Assembly (NCBI RefSeq): GCF_017809215.1
Contig: NZ_CP065424.1
Location: 362,001 to 426,000, forward strand
DNA length: 64,000 bases
Reading direction: 5' to 3'
DNA from: Heyndrickxia oleronia
GTDB lineage: Bacteria > Bacillota > Bacilli > Bacillales > Bacillaceae_C
In this document: positions 25,175-34,553 of the stretch, in pieces
Layout of the letters: the number at the start of each line of letters is the position of its first letter
Position numbering within the stretch: position 1 is the stretch's first letter
The notes under the pieces: model-generated
Databases searched by the model: none
What the model was told of the DNA's origin: nothing
What the model saw: the letters and a program-made list of their open reading frames with translations, nothing else
Translations under genes and position numbers: made by a program

Positions 25175-26494
25175 TTGTCAAAGAAAGAATCATTTATGTT
25201 TGTGATAGCAGTTGGTTTTATGCTTTTTGCCTTGTTCTTTGGGGCTGGAAATTTAATATTTCCAGTTATGTTAGGTCAATCTGCGGGTTCTAATATTTGG
25301 CTAGCGAATGCCGGTTTTATTGTTACAGGAGTTGGTCTGCCATTACTAGGGGTATTGGCATTAGGTTATTCTGGGAAAAGTGATCTGCAAGCTTTAGCAA
25401 GTAGAGCACATCCTGTTTTTGGCCTTATTTTTACTACTGTGCTTTATTTAGCTGTTGGTCCACTATTTGCTATTCCGAGAACAGGAAGTGTTTCCTATGA
25501 AATAGGTGTAAAACCATTTTTACCTGAAGATGTTGGCTTCCTACCATTATTAATCTTCACGATTATTTTTTTTGGTATGACCTGTTATTTTTCGATGAAT
25601 GCATCAAAGATCGTTGATATTGTTGGGAAAATTTTAACGCCATTACTCTTAATTTTTATAGCTATCCTTATTATTACAGCAATTATTTATCCAATGGGTG
25701 AGTTTCAAGCCCCTACAAAACCTTATTTAAATCATTCATTCTTTAAAGGTTTTCAGGATGGTTATTTGACCATGGATACTTTAGCTGCTTTCGTTTTTGG
25801 AATTATCGTTATTCAGACGATTAAGGACAAGGGAATTGTAAGTAAAAGTAACATTATGATTACCTGTATAAAGGCAGGATTACTTTCAGCTATATTATTG
25901 GCCATTATCTATTCAGCACTTACTTATATTGGTGCAAGCAGTGTTAATAAACTAGGTTTGCTAGATAATGGTGCGACTATTTTAGCAGGTGTATCTAGTC
26001 ATTATTTTGGTTCCTATGGAAAAATTTTAATAGGGTTCATTGTTCTAGCTGCGTGTTTAACAACAAGCATTGGGTTAATTACATCTAGTGCATCATATTT
26101 TCATAAACTATTCCCAAAAATTTCGTATAAAATGTTTTCTGTTATTTTGTCGATCATTAGTGCGATTTTTGCCAATGTAGGATTAATGAAGCTAATTAGT
26201 ATCTCCGAACCAGTATTAGTTGCTATCTACCCATTAGCTATTTGTTTAATTTTCTTAACATTCTTTCATTCGATATTTAAGGGTAAATCTGAGGTTTATA
26301 TAGGGAGTTTGTTTTTGACCTTTATCATTAGTTTAATTGATGGCTTGAAAGAGGCGGGACTACATATAAGATCACTTGATCAATTATTAAAAGGTATACT
26401 TCCTTTCTATTCAGTTGGAATGGGGTGGCTGATTCCAGCGATTATTGGAGGGTTTTTAGGGTTTGTACTTTCTTATATAAAAAAGATAAGATAG
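25175..26494 (+). CDS. brnQ: Branched-chain amino acid transporter BrnQ (LIVCS family)
   Basis: A 439-residue transporter with about twelve helices. The family opener GFMLFALFFGAGNLIFPVMLGQ (read in parts, residues 15-35) and GPLFAIPRTGSVSYEIG near residue 97 are diagnostic. It imports leucine, isoleucine and valine with Na+ or H+. It starts with TTG behind GGAGGAG. No T-box or CodY motif was recognised upstream. It is monocistronic. Confidence 0.92.
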   Translation: MSKKESFMFVIAVGFMLFALFFGAGNLIFPVMLGQSAGSNIWLANAGFIVTGVGLPLLGVLALGYSGKSDLQALASRAHPVFGLIFTTVLYLAVGPLFAIPRTGSVSYEIGVKPFLPEDVGFLPLLIFTIIFFGMTCYFSMNASKIVDIVGKILTPLLLIFIAILIITAIIYPMGEFQAPTKPYLNHSFFKGFQDGYLTMDTLAAFVFGIIVIQTIKDKGIVSKSNIMITCIKAGLLSAILLAIIYSALTYIGASSVNKLGLLDNGATILAGVSSHYFGSYGKILIGFIVLAACLTTSIGLITSSASYFHKLFPKISYKMFSVILSIISAIFANVGLMKLISISEPVLVAIYPLAICLIFLTFFHSIFKGKSEVYIGSLFLTFIISLIDGLKEAGLHIRSLDQLLKGILPFYSVGMGWLIPAIIGGFLGFVLSYIKKIR

Positions 26495-26510
26495 AATAGA
26501 ATGAATTGAA

Positions 26511-26540
26511 AAGGAATCACAACAGATTTCCTTTTTTTTT
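26511..26540 (+). terminator. Terminator after brnQ
   Basis: GGAATC/GATTTCC form a short stem followed by a run of ten T residues. The T-run is also the left flank of the adjoining dispersed element. Confidence 0.7.
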
Positions 26541-26543
26541 ATA

Positions 26544-26732
26544 GCCTGTTTTCGTATCGTTTGTTGCTTTTGTAAAAGCCCAACTGCCGGCTTTTACTCC
26601 CAATAAAGGATTCTAGCGGTTCTTATGGGGATTGCAGTTCTTTTCTCAGTAAAATAAAACGTGTAGCGATGCTCAGACGATATTTATACTTATAACTTTA
26701 CTTAAATAGCAACAATGTTTGAGAAATGAGCC
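26544..26732 (-). mobile_element. Dispersed element, full-length reverse copy
   Basis: A 189-bp copy in reverse orientation, from GCCTGTTTTCGTATCG to GTTTGAGAAATGAGCC. The flanks TTTTTATA (26536-26543) and TTTTAATA (26733-26740) match at 7 of 8 positions. The hairpin arm TGTAAAAGCC...GGCTTTTA and the inner GAGC-rich arm are present. It lies between the brnQ terminator and the LCP gene promoter region. Confidence 0.88.
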
Positions 26733-26905
26733 TTTTAATAAAAACTTTCTTGGATATAACAAATTTCCCTTAATTTCGTCACTTTTTTATCCAATTTTAT
26801 CAAAAATAATATTTGTAGATGACAAATTTATGTTTTTTTAAGATAATATAAAGGCAATGCTAGTAATAGCATGATAATTAAAAAACAAAAAATTTGAGGG
26901 ATTAT

Positions 26906-27883
26906 ATGAATTCTAGATATAAAAGAAAAAAAAGAAGAATACGTAAAAGAAGAGTGTTTCTCTTCATCGTTTTATTATTGATCTTAGGGGTTGTTGGCTA
27001 TGCAGCAGCTCAATACTATATAGGTAAAAACCAAGCCGGTGAGGGCTTTGAGAAACTAGAAGATGTAAAATTTAATGGGAAAAAGGACGCGAAGGGAAGG
27101 ATAAACTTCCTTTTACTAGGTATAGATAAGCGTGAAGGTGAAAAAAAATCACATACTGACACGATAATGGTTGCACAATATGATCCGAAAAAAGATGATG
27201 TTAAAATTATATCTTTAATGCGTGATATGTTTGTGGATGTTCCTGGTTATAAAAAATGGAAAATTAATACTGCATTTTTCCTAGATGGTCCTGAATTATT
27301 GAGAAAAACGATTCAGCAAAACTTTGGTTTAGATGTTCAATACTATGTCATGGTAGATTTCAAAGGCTTTGAGAAAATTGTTGATACACTTGCTCCGAAC
27401 GGAATTGAAATCGATGTTGAAAAGAAAATGTCCGAAAATATTGATGTAACGCTTGAACCAGGATTACAAAGATTAAACGGGAAAGAGCTTTTGGGCTATG
27501 CAAGATTCAGACATGATGCTGAAGCTGATTTTGGACGTGTTGCACGTCAGCAAAAGGTTATTAATGCATTAAAAGATGAAGTTTTAAGTGTAAATGGTAT
27601 TACGAAGGCACCGAAGCTCTTCGGAACGATTCAACCTTATATACAAACAAATATGAGCAAAACAGATAGTATTGCTTTATTAACCAAGGTGTTATTAAAC
27701 AAACCAGATAAAATTGAAACGTTGACTGTGCCTGTTCAGGGAGCTTATCAACCAGGTTACTCAGATTATGCTGGATCCGTTCTTGAAGTGGATTTAGAAA
27801 AAAATAAACAGGCGATCGATGATTTCTTAAACGACAGGAATAAGGACAACACAGAAACAACAAATGAAGATACGAATCCTTAA
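26906..27883 (+). CDS. LytR-CpsA-Psr (LCP) family wall polymer ligase
   Basis: A 325-residue membrane-anchored protein: a very basic cytoplasmic start (RYKRKKRRIRKRR), one membrane helix (about 17-39) and an extracellular LCP domain with LLLGIDKREGEKKSHTDTIMV (read in parts), SLMRDMFVDVPGYKKWKINTAFF and the C-terminal GYARFRHDAEADFGRVARQQK. LCP enzymes attach teichoic acid or other anionic polymers to peptidoglycan. The longer TTG start at 26894 overlaps the GAGGG ribosome site, so ATG 26906 is used. Confidence 0.92.
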   Translation: MNSRYKRKKRRIRKRRVFLFIVLLLILGVVGYAAAQYYIGKNQAGEGFEKLEDVKFNGKKDAKGRINFLLLGIDKREGEKKSHTDTIMVAQYDPKKDDVKIISLMRDMFVDVPGYKKWKINTAFFLDGPELLRKTIQQNFGLDVQYYVMVDFKGFEKIVDTLAPNGIEIDVEKKMSENIDVTLEPGLQRLNGKELLGYARFRHDAEADFGRVARQQKVINALKDEVLSVNGITKAPKLFGTIQPYIQTNMSKTDSIALLTKVLLNKPDKIETLTVPVQGAYQPGYSDYAGSVLEVDLEKNKQAIDDFLNDRNKDNTETTNEDTNP

Positions 27884-27891
27884 AATTTGAA

Positions 27892-27946
27892 AAGAGGGTA
27901 CCCGATAGGAGTGGAAAACAAAACACCTATCGGTACCCTCTTTTTT
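27892..27946 (+). terminator. Strong terminator after the LCP gene
   Basis: AGAGGGTACCCGATAGG pairs with CCTATCGGTACCCTCT and is followed by T6. It is one of the best terminators in the window. Confidence 0.95.
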
Positions 27947-28086
27947 GTTTTTTTGATATTTATAAATGTTCTTATGAGGTTTGTAGCTCTTTTTTAGTGA
28001 AATGGTATCTAGGTCACTAAGTAAAAGTTTGCGATCCTCTTCTTTTTCGATTGCTTGGCTTGCTTTTAGAGCTAATTGTTTATTTT

Positions 28087-29169
28087 GTCTCTTTTCTCAA
28101 ACATTGTTGCTATTTAAGAGTAAAGTTAAATCAATAAGCAGTACCCAAAGAGAGAGTGTGAATCTTGAGAGGGAGAAAAGTGCGAGAACTTTTAGAGCTA
28201 TAGATGACCGAGAAGGAGGAAAACGTGTGTGTCTGGTAACAAAAGAGAGTGATTGGTTACCGAGAAGGAGGAAAATATGTGTGTCGGGTAACAAAAGAGA
28301 GCGAATGATGACCGAGAAGGAGGAAAATATGTGTGTCTGGTAACAAAAGAGAGTGATTGGTTACTGAGAAGGATGAAATCATGTGTGTCGGGTAACAAAC
28401 GAGAGCGATAGATGACCGAGAAGGAGGAAAATATGTGTGTCTGGTAACAAAAGAGAGCGATAGATGACCGAGAAGGAGGAAAACGTGTGTGTCTGGTAAC
28501 AAAAGAGAGCGATAGATGACCGAGAAGGAGGAAAATATGTGTGTCTGGTAACAAAAGAGAGCGATAGATGACCGAGAAGGAGGAAAACGTGTGTGTCTGG
28601 TAACAAAAGAGAGCGATAGATGACCGAGAAGGAGGAAAATATGTGTGTCTGGTAACGAAAGAGAGTGATTGGTTACCGAGAAGGAGGAAAATATGTGTGT
28701 CGGGTAACAAAAGAGAGCGAATGATGACCGAGAAGGAGGGAAATATGTGTGTCTGGTAACGAAAGAGAGTGATTGGTTACCGAGAAGGAGGAAAATATGT
28801 GTGTCTGGTAACGAAAGAGAGTGATTGGTTACCGAGAAGGAGGAAATGATGTGTGTCTGGTAACAAAAGAGAGCGATAGATGACCGAGAAGGAGGAAAAT
28901 ATGTGTGTCTGGTAACAAAAGAGAGTGATTGGTTACCGAGAAGGAGGAAATGATGTGTGTCAGGTAACGAAAGAGAGCGATTGGTTACCGGGAAGGAGAA
29001 AAGTGCGAGAGCCCGTAAAGAAAGAGTGCGATTGACTACCCTGAAGAAAGAAATAAACTCCCCCCTTTTCATTTCAAAGGAAAAGAGCGGAAAACTCCAT
29101 AAGACCGCTCTGAATCCTTTAACATGCAGTTTGGCTTTTACAAAGGCAACAAACCCTACGAAAACTGTC
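28087..29169 (+). mobile_element. Expanded copy of the dispersed element containing a 52-bp tandem array
   Basis: The left end GTCTCTTTTCTCAAACATTG with TTGCTATTTAAG lies at 28087-28118. The right half (CTCCATAAGACCGCTCTGAA, TTTGGCTTTTACAAAGGCAA, CAAACCCTACGAAAACTGTC) lies at 29093-29169. Between them is about 900 bp of 52-bp tandem repeat. The flanks TTTATTTT (28079-28086) and TTTAATTA (29170-29177) match at 6 of 8 positions. The simplest reading is one element that gained or amplified internal cargo; two separate half-elements bracketing the array cannot be excluded. Confidence 0.7.
28160..29055 (+). repeat. 52-bp tandem repeat array with Shine-Dalgarno/micro-ORF units
   Basis: The CCGAGAAGGAGG core recurs at 28208, 28260, 28312, 28364, 28416, 28468, 28520, 28572, 28624, 28676, 28728, 28780, 28832, 28884, 28936 and 28988: sixteen units at exactly 52 bp without any indel. 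Degenerate units at both edges share GGGAGAAAAGTGCGAGA. In fifteen units an AAGGAGG-like site precedes ATG or GTG by 5-6 bp, then TGT GTC, one variable codon (TGG, GGG or AGG) and TAA. Units alternate between GATGACC and GGTTACC types; the latter can pair with GGTAAC. Confidence 0.95.
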
Positions 29170-29279
29170 TTTAATTATGTCATTCGCCATGTCCTTATCC
29201 TGTTAAAAAATGGTGATAATATTGATTATTCCGCTTTTTATTAATATACCATATGATTTGCAGGGGACTTTTTAAAATA

Positions 29280-29311
29280 TTCATATTCAGTTCATAAAAA
29301 CATTGTATAGT
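29280..29311 (+). promoter_or_regulatory. Candidate regulated promoter of bmrA-like gene
   Basis: TTCATA occurs at 29280-29285 and 29291-29296, 11 bp apart, followed by TATAGT at 29306-29311. The spacing suits an OmpR-type regulator such as the one encoded downstream in the same cluster. Binding is inference only. Confidence 0.45.
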
Positions 29312-29341
29312 GTGCTTACAAGATATGAAAGGATGAAGGAA

Positions 29342-31090
29342 ATGGAAGATACTATAAAACAACCGGGGTGGCGGCAATTTGTTCGGTTAGTCAAGCAAAC
29401 AAAACCATCAAAATTACTATTATGTATTGCCTTGGTACTAAGTGTTAGTACAACAATTGTTGGACTCTTAGTTCCTTTATTTACGAAAAATCTAATCAAT
29501 GATTTCTCGTTGAGCTCATTAAATACGGGGAAAATTATACTACTTGTAGTAGCCATGCTTATTCAAGCATTAGCCAGTGGTATATCCATCTATATTTTGA
29601 ATCATATCGGACAGTCAGTGGTAGCGGGAATTAGGGATCGTTTATGGAAAAAGCTCCTTGTTTTACCGGTATCCTATTATGATGAGAATCAAACCGGTGA
29701 AACGGTTAGTCGAATGACAAATGATACAGCGGTGGTTAAAGGATTGATTACCGACCATTTAGCTAATTTTCTAACGGGGATTATTTCAATCATCGGTTCA
29801 ATTATTGTCTTGCTTATTTTAGACTGGAAAATGACATTACTTATGTTTATAGCAATTCCATTATCATTTGTTATTTTATTTCCATTAGGGAAGAAAATGC
29901 ACAAGGTGTCAAAAGGAATGCAAGATGAGACGGCAAAGTTTACTTCTGTTATTCAACAAGTACTATCGGAAGTCCGTTTAGTAAAAGCGTCGAATGCGGA
30001 AAAGATTGAATATGAAAATGGCAAAAAAGGCATTACTGAGTTATTTCAATTTGGCCTAAAAGAGGCAAAAATTCAAGCTATGATCGCACCGTTGATTGGT
30101 TTAGTGATTATGCTGTTACTTGTTGTTATTCTTGGTTATGGAGGAATGAGAGTTTCTTCTGGAGTATTAACAGCAGGTGATTTAGTCGCTTTTATTATGT
30201 ATTTATTTCAAATTGTTATGCCTATGGGACAATTAACCACATTTTTCACTCAATTTCAAAAAGCAACAGGTGCAACGGAACGAATCATTTCAATATTAGA
30301 AACAGTGGAAGAAGAGCATAAGATCAAACAGGAAGTAAAAAATGTGAACCAGCCTATTAATGTTGAACATGTCAGCTTTTCCTATGGTGATGCGGAGCCT
30401 GTTCTAAAGGACATTAGCTTTTCAGTTGATTCGGGTAAAGTAACGGCAATAGTAGGTCCTAGCGGAAGTGGAAAAACGACACTCTTTTCTTTATTAGAGA
30501 GATATTATCAACCACAGGAAGGAGAAATTCGATTAGGACGGGAATCAATTCATCATTTCTCCTTGTTATCGTGGAGAAGTCAAATCGGGTATGTGTCACA
30601 AGAAAGTCCCATCGTTTCAGGAACGATTCGTGATAATATTTGCTATGGTTTAGATCGAAAAGTGGATGAGGCAGATTTATATCGGGTAGCAAAAATGGCT
30701 TATGCTGATCAGTTTATTACTGAGCTACCTCAAGGTTTCGACACTGAAGTAGGGGAAAGAGGGATTAAGCTGTCTGGTGGTCAAAGACAAAGAATTGCGA
30801 TTGCTCGCGCCTTTTTGAGGGATCCAAAAATATTAATGCTTGATGAGGCCACCTCTAGTTTGGACAGCAAATCAGAGCTTGTTGTTCAACAAGCTTTACA
30901 AAACTTAATGAAGGGACGTACCACTCTCGTAATTGCCCATCGATTATCGACAGTTATTGATGCGGATCAAATTTTATTTTTTGAAAAGGGGAAAATTACA
31001 GGGCAAGGTACACATGAGGAGCTCGTACAATCACATACTCTCTATCGTGAATTTGCCAATCAACAATTACGTATGAAGGAACCAGTGTAG
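29342..31090 (+). CDS. bmrA: BmrA-type multidrug ABC exporter
   Basis: A 582-residue half-transporter: six membrane helices in residues about 25-310, then an ATPase domain with Walker [14 protein letters not shown] (about 375), signature [16 protein letters not shown] and Walker [15 protein letters not shown]. The sequence follows B. subtilis BmrA throughout as I recall it, for example [18 protein letters not shown] and [17 protein letters not shown]. It works as a homodimer exporting hydrophobic drugs. ATG 29342 is chosen because AAAGG lies at 29328-29332; the ORF opens at a TTG at 29303. A two-component system follows by 18 bp. Confidence 0.9.
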   Translation: MEDTIKQPGWRQFVRLVKQTKPSKLLLCIALVLSVSTTIVGLLVPLFTKNLINDFSLSSLNTGKIILLVVAMLIQALASGISIYILNHIGQSVVAGIRDRLWKKLLVLPVSYYDENQTGETVSRMTNDTAVVKGLITDHLANFLTGIISIIGSIIVLLILDWKMTLLMFIAIPLSFVILFPLGKKMHKVSKGMQDETAKFTSVIQQVLSEVRLVKASNAEKIEYENGKKGITELFQFGLKEAKIQAMIAPLIGLVIMLLLVVILGYGGMRVSSGVLTAGDLVAFIMYLFQIVMPMGQLTTFFTQFQKATGATERIISILETVEEEHKIKQEVKNVNQPINVEHVSFSYGDAEPVLKDISFSVDSGKVTAIVGPSGSGKTTLFSLLERYYQPQEGEIRLGRESIHHFSLLSWRSQIGYVSQESPIVSGTIRDNICYGLDRKVDEADLYRVAKMAYADQFITELPQGFDTEVGERGIKLSGGQRQRIAIARAFLRDPKILMLDEATSSLDSKSELVVQQALQNLMKGRTTLVIAHRLSTVIDADQILFFEKGKITGQGTHEELVQSHTLYREFANQQLRMKEPV

Positions 31091-31108
31091 GGAAAGGAAT
31101 GACGGACC

Positions 31109-31783
31109 ATGTCAAAGCTGCTAATAGTTGATGATGATTCATATATACGTGAGCTCGTCCTTCTTTTTTTAAAGAAGGAGGGATTCGAGCTTTATGAAGC
31201 GTCAGATGGAAGACATGCATTAAATATAATGGAAAAGATGAAGATGGATCTTGCAATTATCGATATTATGATGCCCAATATGGATGGCTGGCAGTTGTGT
31301 CAAGAGATTAGGGAATATAGTGATATTCCTATTCTAATGCTCACAGCTAAAGGAGAAACTACACAAAAGGTAAAGGGATTTGAACTAGGAGCGGATGATT
31401 ATTTAGTCAAACCTTTCGAACCGATTGAACTGGTGGCAAGGGTTAAAGCATTGTTAAAAAGATACAATATTACTATATCGCAAACAGTTGAGATAGGTGG
31501 GTTTACACTTAATCGAAGGACACATGAAATTTCGTTTTATGATCAGGATTTTACTATTCCTTTAAAAGAATTTGAGCTGTTATTTAAATTGGCCAGCTAT
31601 CCTGGAAAAACCTTTTCAAGAGAACAGCTCATTGAGGATATTTGGGGATATGATTATGAGGGGGATGAACGAACAGTGGATGTGCATATTAAAAGACTAA
31701 GGGAGCGCTTTTCCGATCAAGAATTTCCATTTCGAATAAAAACAATAAGAGGATTAGGGTACCGGCTTGAGGTTCTCAAATGA
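31109..31783 (+). CDS. OmpR-family response regulator of the bmrA cluster
   Basis: A 224-residue regulator: receiver with VDDD acidic residues, phosphoacceptor in LAIIDIMMPNMDGW and KPFEPIE lysine; winged helix with RTVDVHIKRLRERF and a RGLGYRLEVLK end. It lies between bmrA and a kinase gene whose ATG overlaps its stop codon. Its probable target is its own operon, through the repeat at 29280-29296. Confidence 0.88.
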   Translation: MSKLLIVDDDSYIRELVLLFLKKEGFELYEASDGRHALNIMEKMKMDLAIIDIMMPNMDGWQLCQEIREYSDIPILMLTAKGETTQKVKGFELGADDYLVKPFEPIELVARVKALLKRYNITISQTVEIGGFTLNRRTHEISFYDQDFTIPLKEFELLFKLASYPGKTFSREQLIEDIWGYDYEGDERTVDVHIKRLRERFSDQEFPFRIKTIRGLGYRLEVLK

Positions 31784-32829
31784 AAGTTAAAAAATTTCTA
31801 CAGCATCTTTTTGGGTTCCTAATGTTTCTTGTTCTCATGTCCGTTAGTTTTTCTGTCGGTTATTTTATCATAAATGATATCTATCCAGTGTTTCACTTTC
31901 AAATGTCCGATTATATTCGACATTTACTGGCAGTTATTCTTGGTTTCTTCATTCTAGGGGGGATTAGTTTTACGATCTCCTTATTTACTCGAACGAAGCA
32001 ACGAACTCACTTTCAAGAGGTAATTGATGCGTTAAGAAAAATTGCCAAGGGTGATTTTAATGTTCACCTGGAATTCAAGACAAATAGGGAACATCCGTTT
32101 ACAAAAATTATCGATAATATTAATCATATGGCTGTAAAACTAAAGCAAATGGAAGATATGCGTCAGGAGTTCATCTCAAATGTATCTCACGAAATTCAGT
32201 CCCCATTAACATCGATCAGTGGTTTTGCACGTGCACTCCAATATGAAGAACTGACCCAGGAGGAGAGAACACATTACCTCCAAATAATTGAAACGGAAAG
32301 TAAAAGATTATCCAAATTAAGTGATAATTTGTTAAAACTTACTTCGCTTGAATCAACGAATCATCCATTTGAACAAAAGGAGTTTCCTTTGGATAAGCAA
32401 ATTAGAACGATCATTTTAGCCTGCGAACCGCAATGGGCTGAAAAGGATTTAGAATTAGATATCTCATTGGACAAGGTGACGATTGTTGGAGATGACGATT
32501 TAATGAGTCAAGTATGGATGAATTTAATTCATAATAGTATTAAATTTACTCCTCCTTCTGGTACGATACATGTGCAATTACAACAAGTAGATGACAAAGC
32601 CATTGTGAAAATTGTAGATACTGGTATTGGAATGTCTAAAGAAGATCAAATCCATATATTTGAACGATTTTATAAAGCAGATAAAGCGAGAGAACGATCT
32701 AAGGGAGGAAGTGGCTTAGGATTATCCATCGTCAAAAGAATCATAGAAATGCATCATGGAACAATCTTTGTTGAAAGTGAAGAGGGAAAAGGGGCTGTGT
32801 TCACTGTAATTATTCCGCTAGGATGGTAG
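31780..32829 (+). CDS. Sensor histidine kinase of the bmrA cluster
   Basis: A 349-residue kinase with two N-terminal helices (about 9-32 and 47-68), HAMP, the H-box FISNVSHEIQSPLTSISGF (Q at the position where many kinases have LR), N-box LIHNSIKFTPPSG and G-box GGSGLGLSIVKRI. A minimal extracellular loop of about 14 residues is typical of intramembrane-sensing kinases paired with ABC exporters. It overlaps the regulator gene by 4 bp. Confidence 0.88.
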   Translation: MKVKKFLQHLFGFLMFLVLMSVSFSVGYFIINDIYPVFHFQMSDYIRHLLAVILGFFILGGISFTISLFTRTKQRTHFQEVIDALRKIAKGDFNVHLEFKTNREHPFTKIIDNINHMAVKLKQMEDMRQEFISNVSHEIQSPLTSISGFARALQYEELTQEERTHYLQIIETESKRLSKLSDNLLKLTSLESTNHPFEQKEFPLDKQIRTIILACEPQWAEKDLELDISLDKVTIVGDDDLMSQVWMNLIHNSIKFTPPSGTIHVQLQQVDDKAIVKIVDTGIGMSKEDQIHIFERFYKADKARERSKGGSGLGLSIVKRIIEMHHGTIFVESEEGKGAVFTVIIPLGW

Positions 32830-32848
32830 ATCTACCATCCTATTTTTT
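32821..32848 (+). terminator. Terminator at the end of the bmrA/TCS operon
   Basis: A perfect 20-bp palindrome, GGATGGTAGATCTACCATCC, includes the kinase stop codon and is followed by ATTTTTT. Confidence 0.92.
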
Positions 32849-33012
32849 ATGGAATGATAAGCTCGCATTTGAAAGTCTTGGAAATTCTAGCTTCACGTGA
32901 TTTGTAGTCCAACAAAACCAATACTAGATTTAGAATAAAAAATGAATATTCCACCTTACTTTATAAATTCTTTATATTTTCATTTTATACTCCACTTATA
33001 GGAGGGAATCCA

Positions 33013-33717
33013 ATGATGAAAAAAATAGTAGAATTTAAATCCGTATCCAAAAAGGTGAAAGGTAGGAAGTTAATTAATAATTTGACGTTACAGGTGGAAA
33101 GAGGAGCCATATGTGGATTACTTGGACCAAATGGGGCAGGGAAGACTACTTTTATTCGTATGCTAACGGGTCTCATTCGCCCAACATCAGGTCAAATTTT
33201 CATTAATGGTAAAAATGTAGTAGAAAATCGTGAAGAGGCGATGACAAATGTAGGTGCAATTGTAGAATCACCAATCTTTTTCCCTTATATGACTGGAAGA
33301 GAAAATTTGAGAAATTTAGCAAGATTACATGGAAATGGAACGAAACCAAAAGTGGAAGAAGTGCTACAAATTGTCGGATTAGAGAAGCGTGCAGATGAAA
33401 AGGTAAAAATGTATTCTTTAGGAATGAAGCAGCGGCTTGGAATTGCACAGGCATTATTAGGTGATCCAGATTTACTCATATTGGATGAACCTGCAAATGG
33501 ACTTGATCCAATGGGCATTCGGGAGCTAAGGGAACTGATTCTTTCTTTAAAACATCAATACAAAAAAACCATTCTCATCTCTAGTCATCTTCTAGATGAA
33601 TTACAAAAAATATGCGATGAAATAGTGATAATTCGCGAAGGTGAACTGGTATGGATAGGTGAACTGAAAGATCAACAGAACCTTGAAGAAATGTTTATTG
33701 AGTTGGTGTCAAAATGA
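33013..33717 (+). CDS. ABC transporter ATPase, BcrA/lantibiotic-immunity type
   Basis: A 234-residue ATPase with Walker A GPNGAGKTTFIRML (about 36), signature YSLGMKQRLGIAQALLG and Walker B LLILDEPANGLDPMGIRELRE. This GMKQRLGIA signature is characteristic of ABC-2 exporters that remove bacitracin or lantibiotics. The ATG follows AGGAGGG; ATG ATG leaves one codon of doubt. It overlaps the first permease gene by 4 bp. Confidence 0.9.
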   Translation: MMKKIVEFKSVSKKVKGRKLINNLTLQVERGAICGLLGPNGAGKTTFIRMLTGLIRPTSGQIFINGKNVVENREEAMTNVGAIVESPIFFPYMTGRENLRNLARLHGNGTKPKVEEVLQIVGLEKRADEKVKMYSLGMKQRLGIAQALLGDPDLLILDEPANGLDPMGIRELRELILSLKHQYKKTILISSHLLDELQKICDEIVIIREGELVWIGELKDQQNLEEMFIELVSK

Positions 33718-34541
33718 AACAGCTTATCATAAGTGAATGGGAAAGATTATGGAAACGAAAAACAACATGGCTTTTATTTGTTGCTATACCAATTCTAGTG
33801 TTTGCTGCAGCAAAATATTATCAGAAACAGAATCTATCTTTTACAAAGAATGATCCACAGTTTGCTGTAGCTGGGAATTTCCCTATTCTTGGACTTTCAG
33901 AGATGTTAATGACAGCATTTAACATAATTATTCTACTCTTGGCTGCGTTTATAATTACAGATGAATATCGAACAGGACAGCTACGAATGGTAATGATTCG
34001 TTCCTATTCTTTTCAAAAGGTGTTTTTCGCGAAATTCATCGTAATGGTGGGCGTATTGACACTGTATTTAATCATATATTTCATAATTAGCTACTTGATT
34101 GGTTCCTTAATGTTTTCGCGTCCGGAAGCTTATTCACAATTTTATCATAAGGACTCTTTTACATTATTAGAAGGCTTCGTATATAATCTGAAGTTTTATG
34201 GAGTCGCATGGCTTACTTTATTAGCTATGAGTTGTGTTCTGATTTTTATCGCAACTATTTCCTACTCCACGACGACTGCACTAGGTGCAGGTGTGGGATT
34301 TTTACTATTAAGCTTAGTTTTTCAATATACTTTACGTCTATTCCAACCGATCCTAGGTAATGAAATGACTACAAAGCTCTATTTTTCTTCTATACTAGCG
34401 ATTCAAACAGAAGGAATAACCGCAATGCTTTCAGAAAATGCTCAGCAATTTAGTTGGATGTACTACATTTTGATCGGATATATTTTGTTATTTGGGCTTT
34501 TTCTCTTTTTTGTAACAAGGAAAAAGGATAATTTTTTGTGA
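33714..34541 (+). CDS. ABC-2 type permease, first subunit
   Basis: A 275-residue membrane protein with about six helices, opening with LIISEWERLWKRKTTWLLF and containing IITDEYRTGQLRMVMIRSYS, the typical coupling-region motif of ABC-2 lantibiotic-type permeases. It starts within the ATPase stop (ATGA overlap). It probably forms a heterodimer with the next protein. Confidence 0.85.
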   Translation: MKQLIISEWERLWKRKTTWLLFVAIPILVFAAAKYYQKQNLSFTKNDPQFAVAGNFPILGLSEMLMTAFNIIILLLAAFIITDEYRTGQLRMVMIRSYSFQKVFFAKFIVMVGVLTLYLIIYFIISYLIGSLMFSRPEAYSQFYHKDSFTLLEGFVYNLKFYGVAWLTLLAMSCVLIFIATISYSTTTALGAGVGFLLLSLVFQYTLRLFQPILGNEMTTKLYFSSILAIQTEGITAMLSENAQQFSWMYYILIGYILLFGLFLFFVTRKKDNFL

Positions 34542-34553
34542 GGGGTGTACGAA

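Noticed and set aside
27960..28030. Possible additional reversed fragment of the dispersed element after the LCP terminator
   Set aside because: GTTCTTATGAGGTTTGTAGC followed by TCTTTTTTAGTG resembles the inner arm, but no terminus can be placed, so it is not counted as a copy.
28002..28343. 113-codon plus-strand ORF before and into the tandem array
   Set aside because: Composed of element and repeat sequence; no ribosome site at its start.
28160..29055. Possible CRISPR array
   Set aside because: Units are 52 bp tandem copies with no unique spacers, and no cas gene is nearby.
28198..29072. Long minus-strand ORFs (271 and 170 codons) with repeated SFVTRHTYFPPSRSS-like units
   Set aside because: They exist because the 52-bp unit has no stop codon in minus-strand frames. 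The unit length is not a multiple of three, so successive units are read in different frames. No ribosome site is present, and two overlapping versions occur in different frames.
34545..34553. GTG start for the second ABC-2 permease
   Set aside because: The GTG is part of the GAGGGGTG ribosome site; ATG 34554 is correctly spaced.
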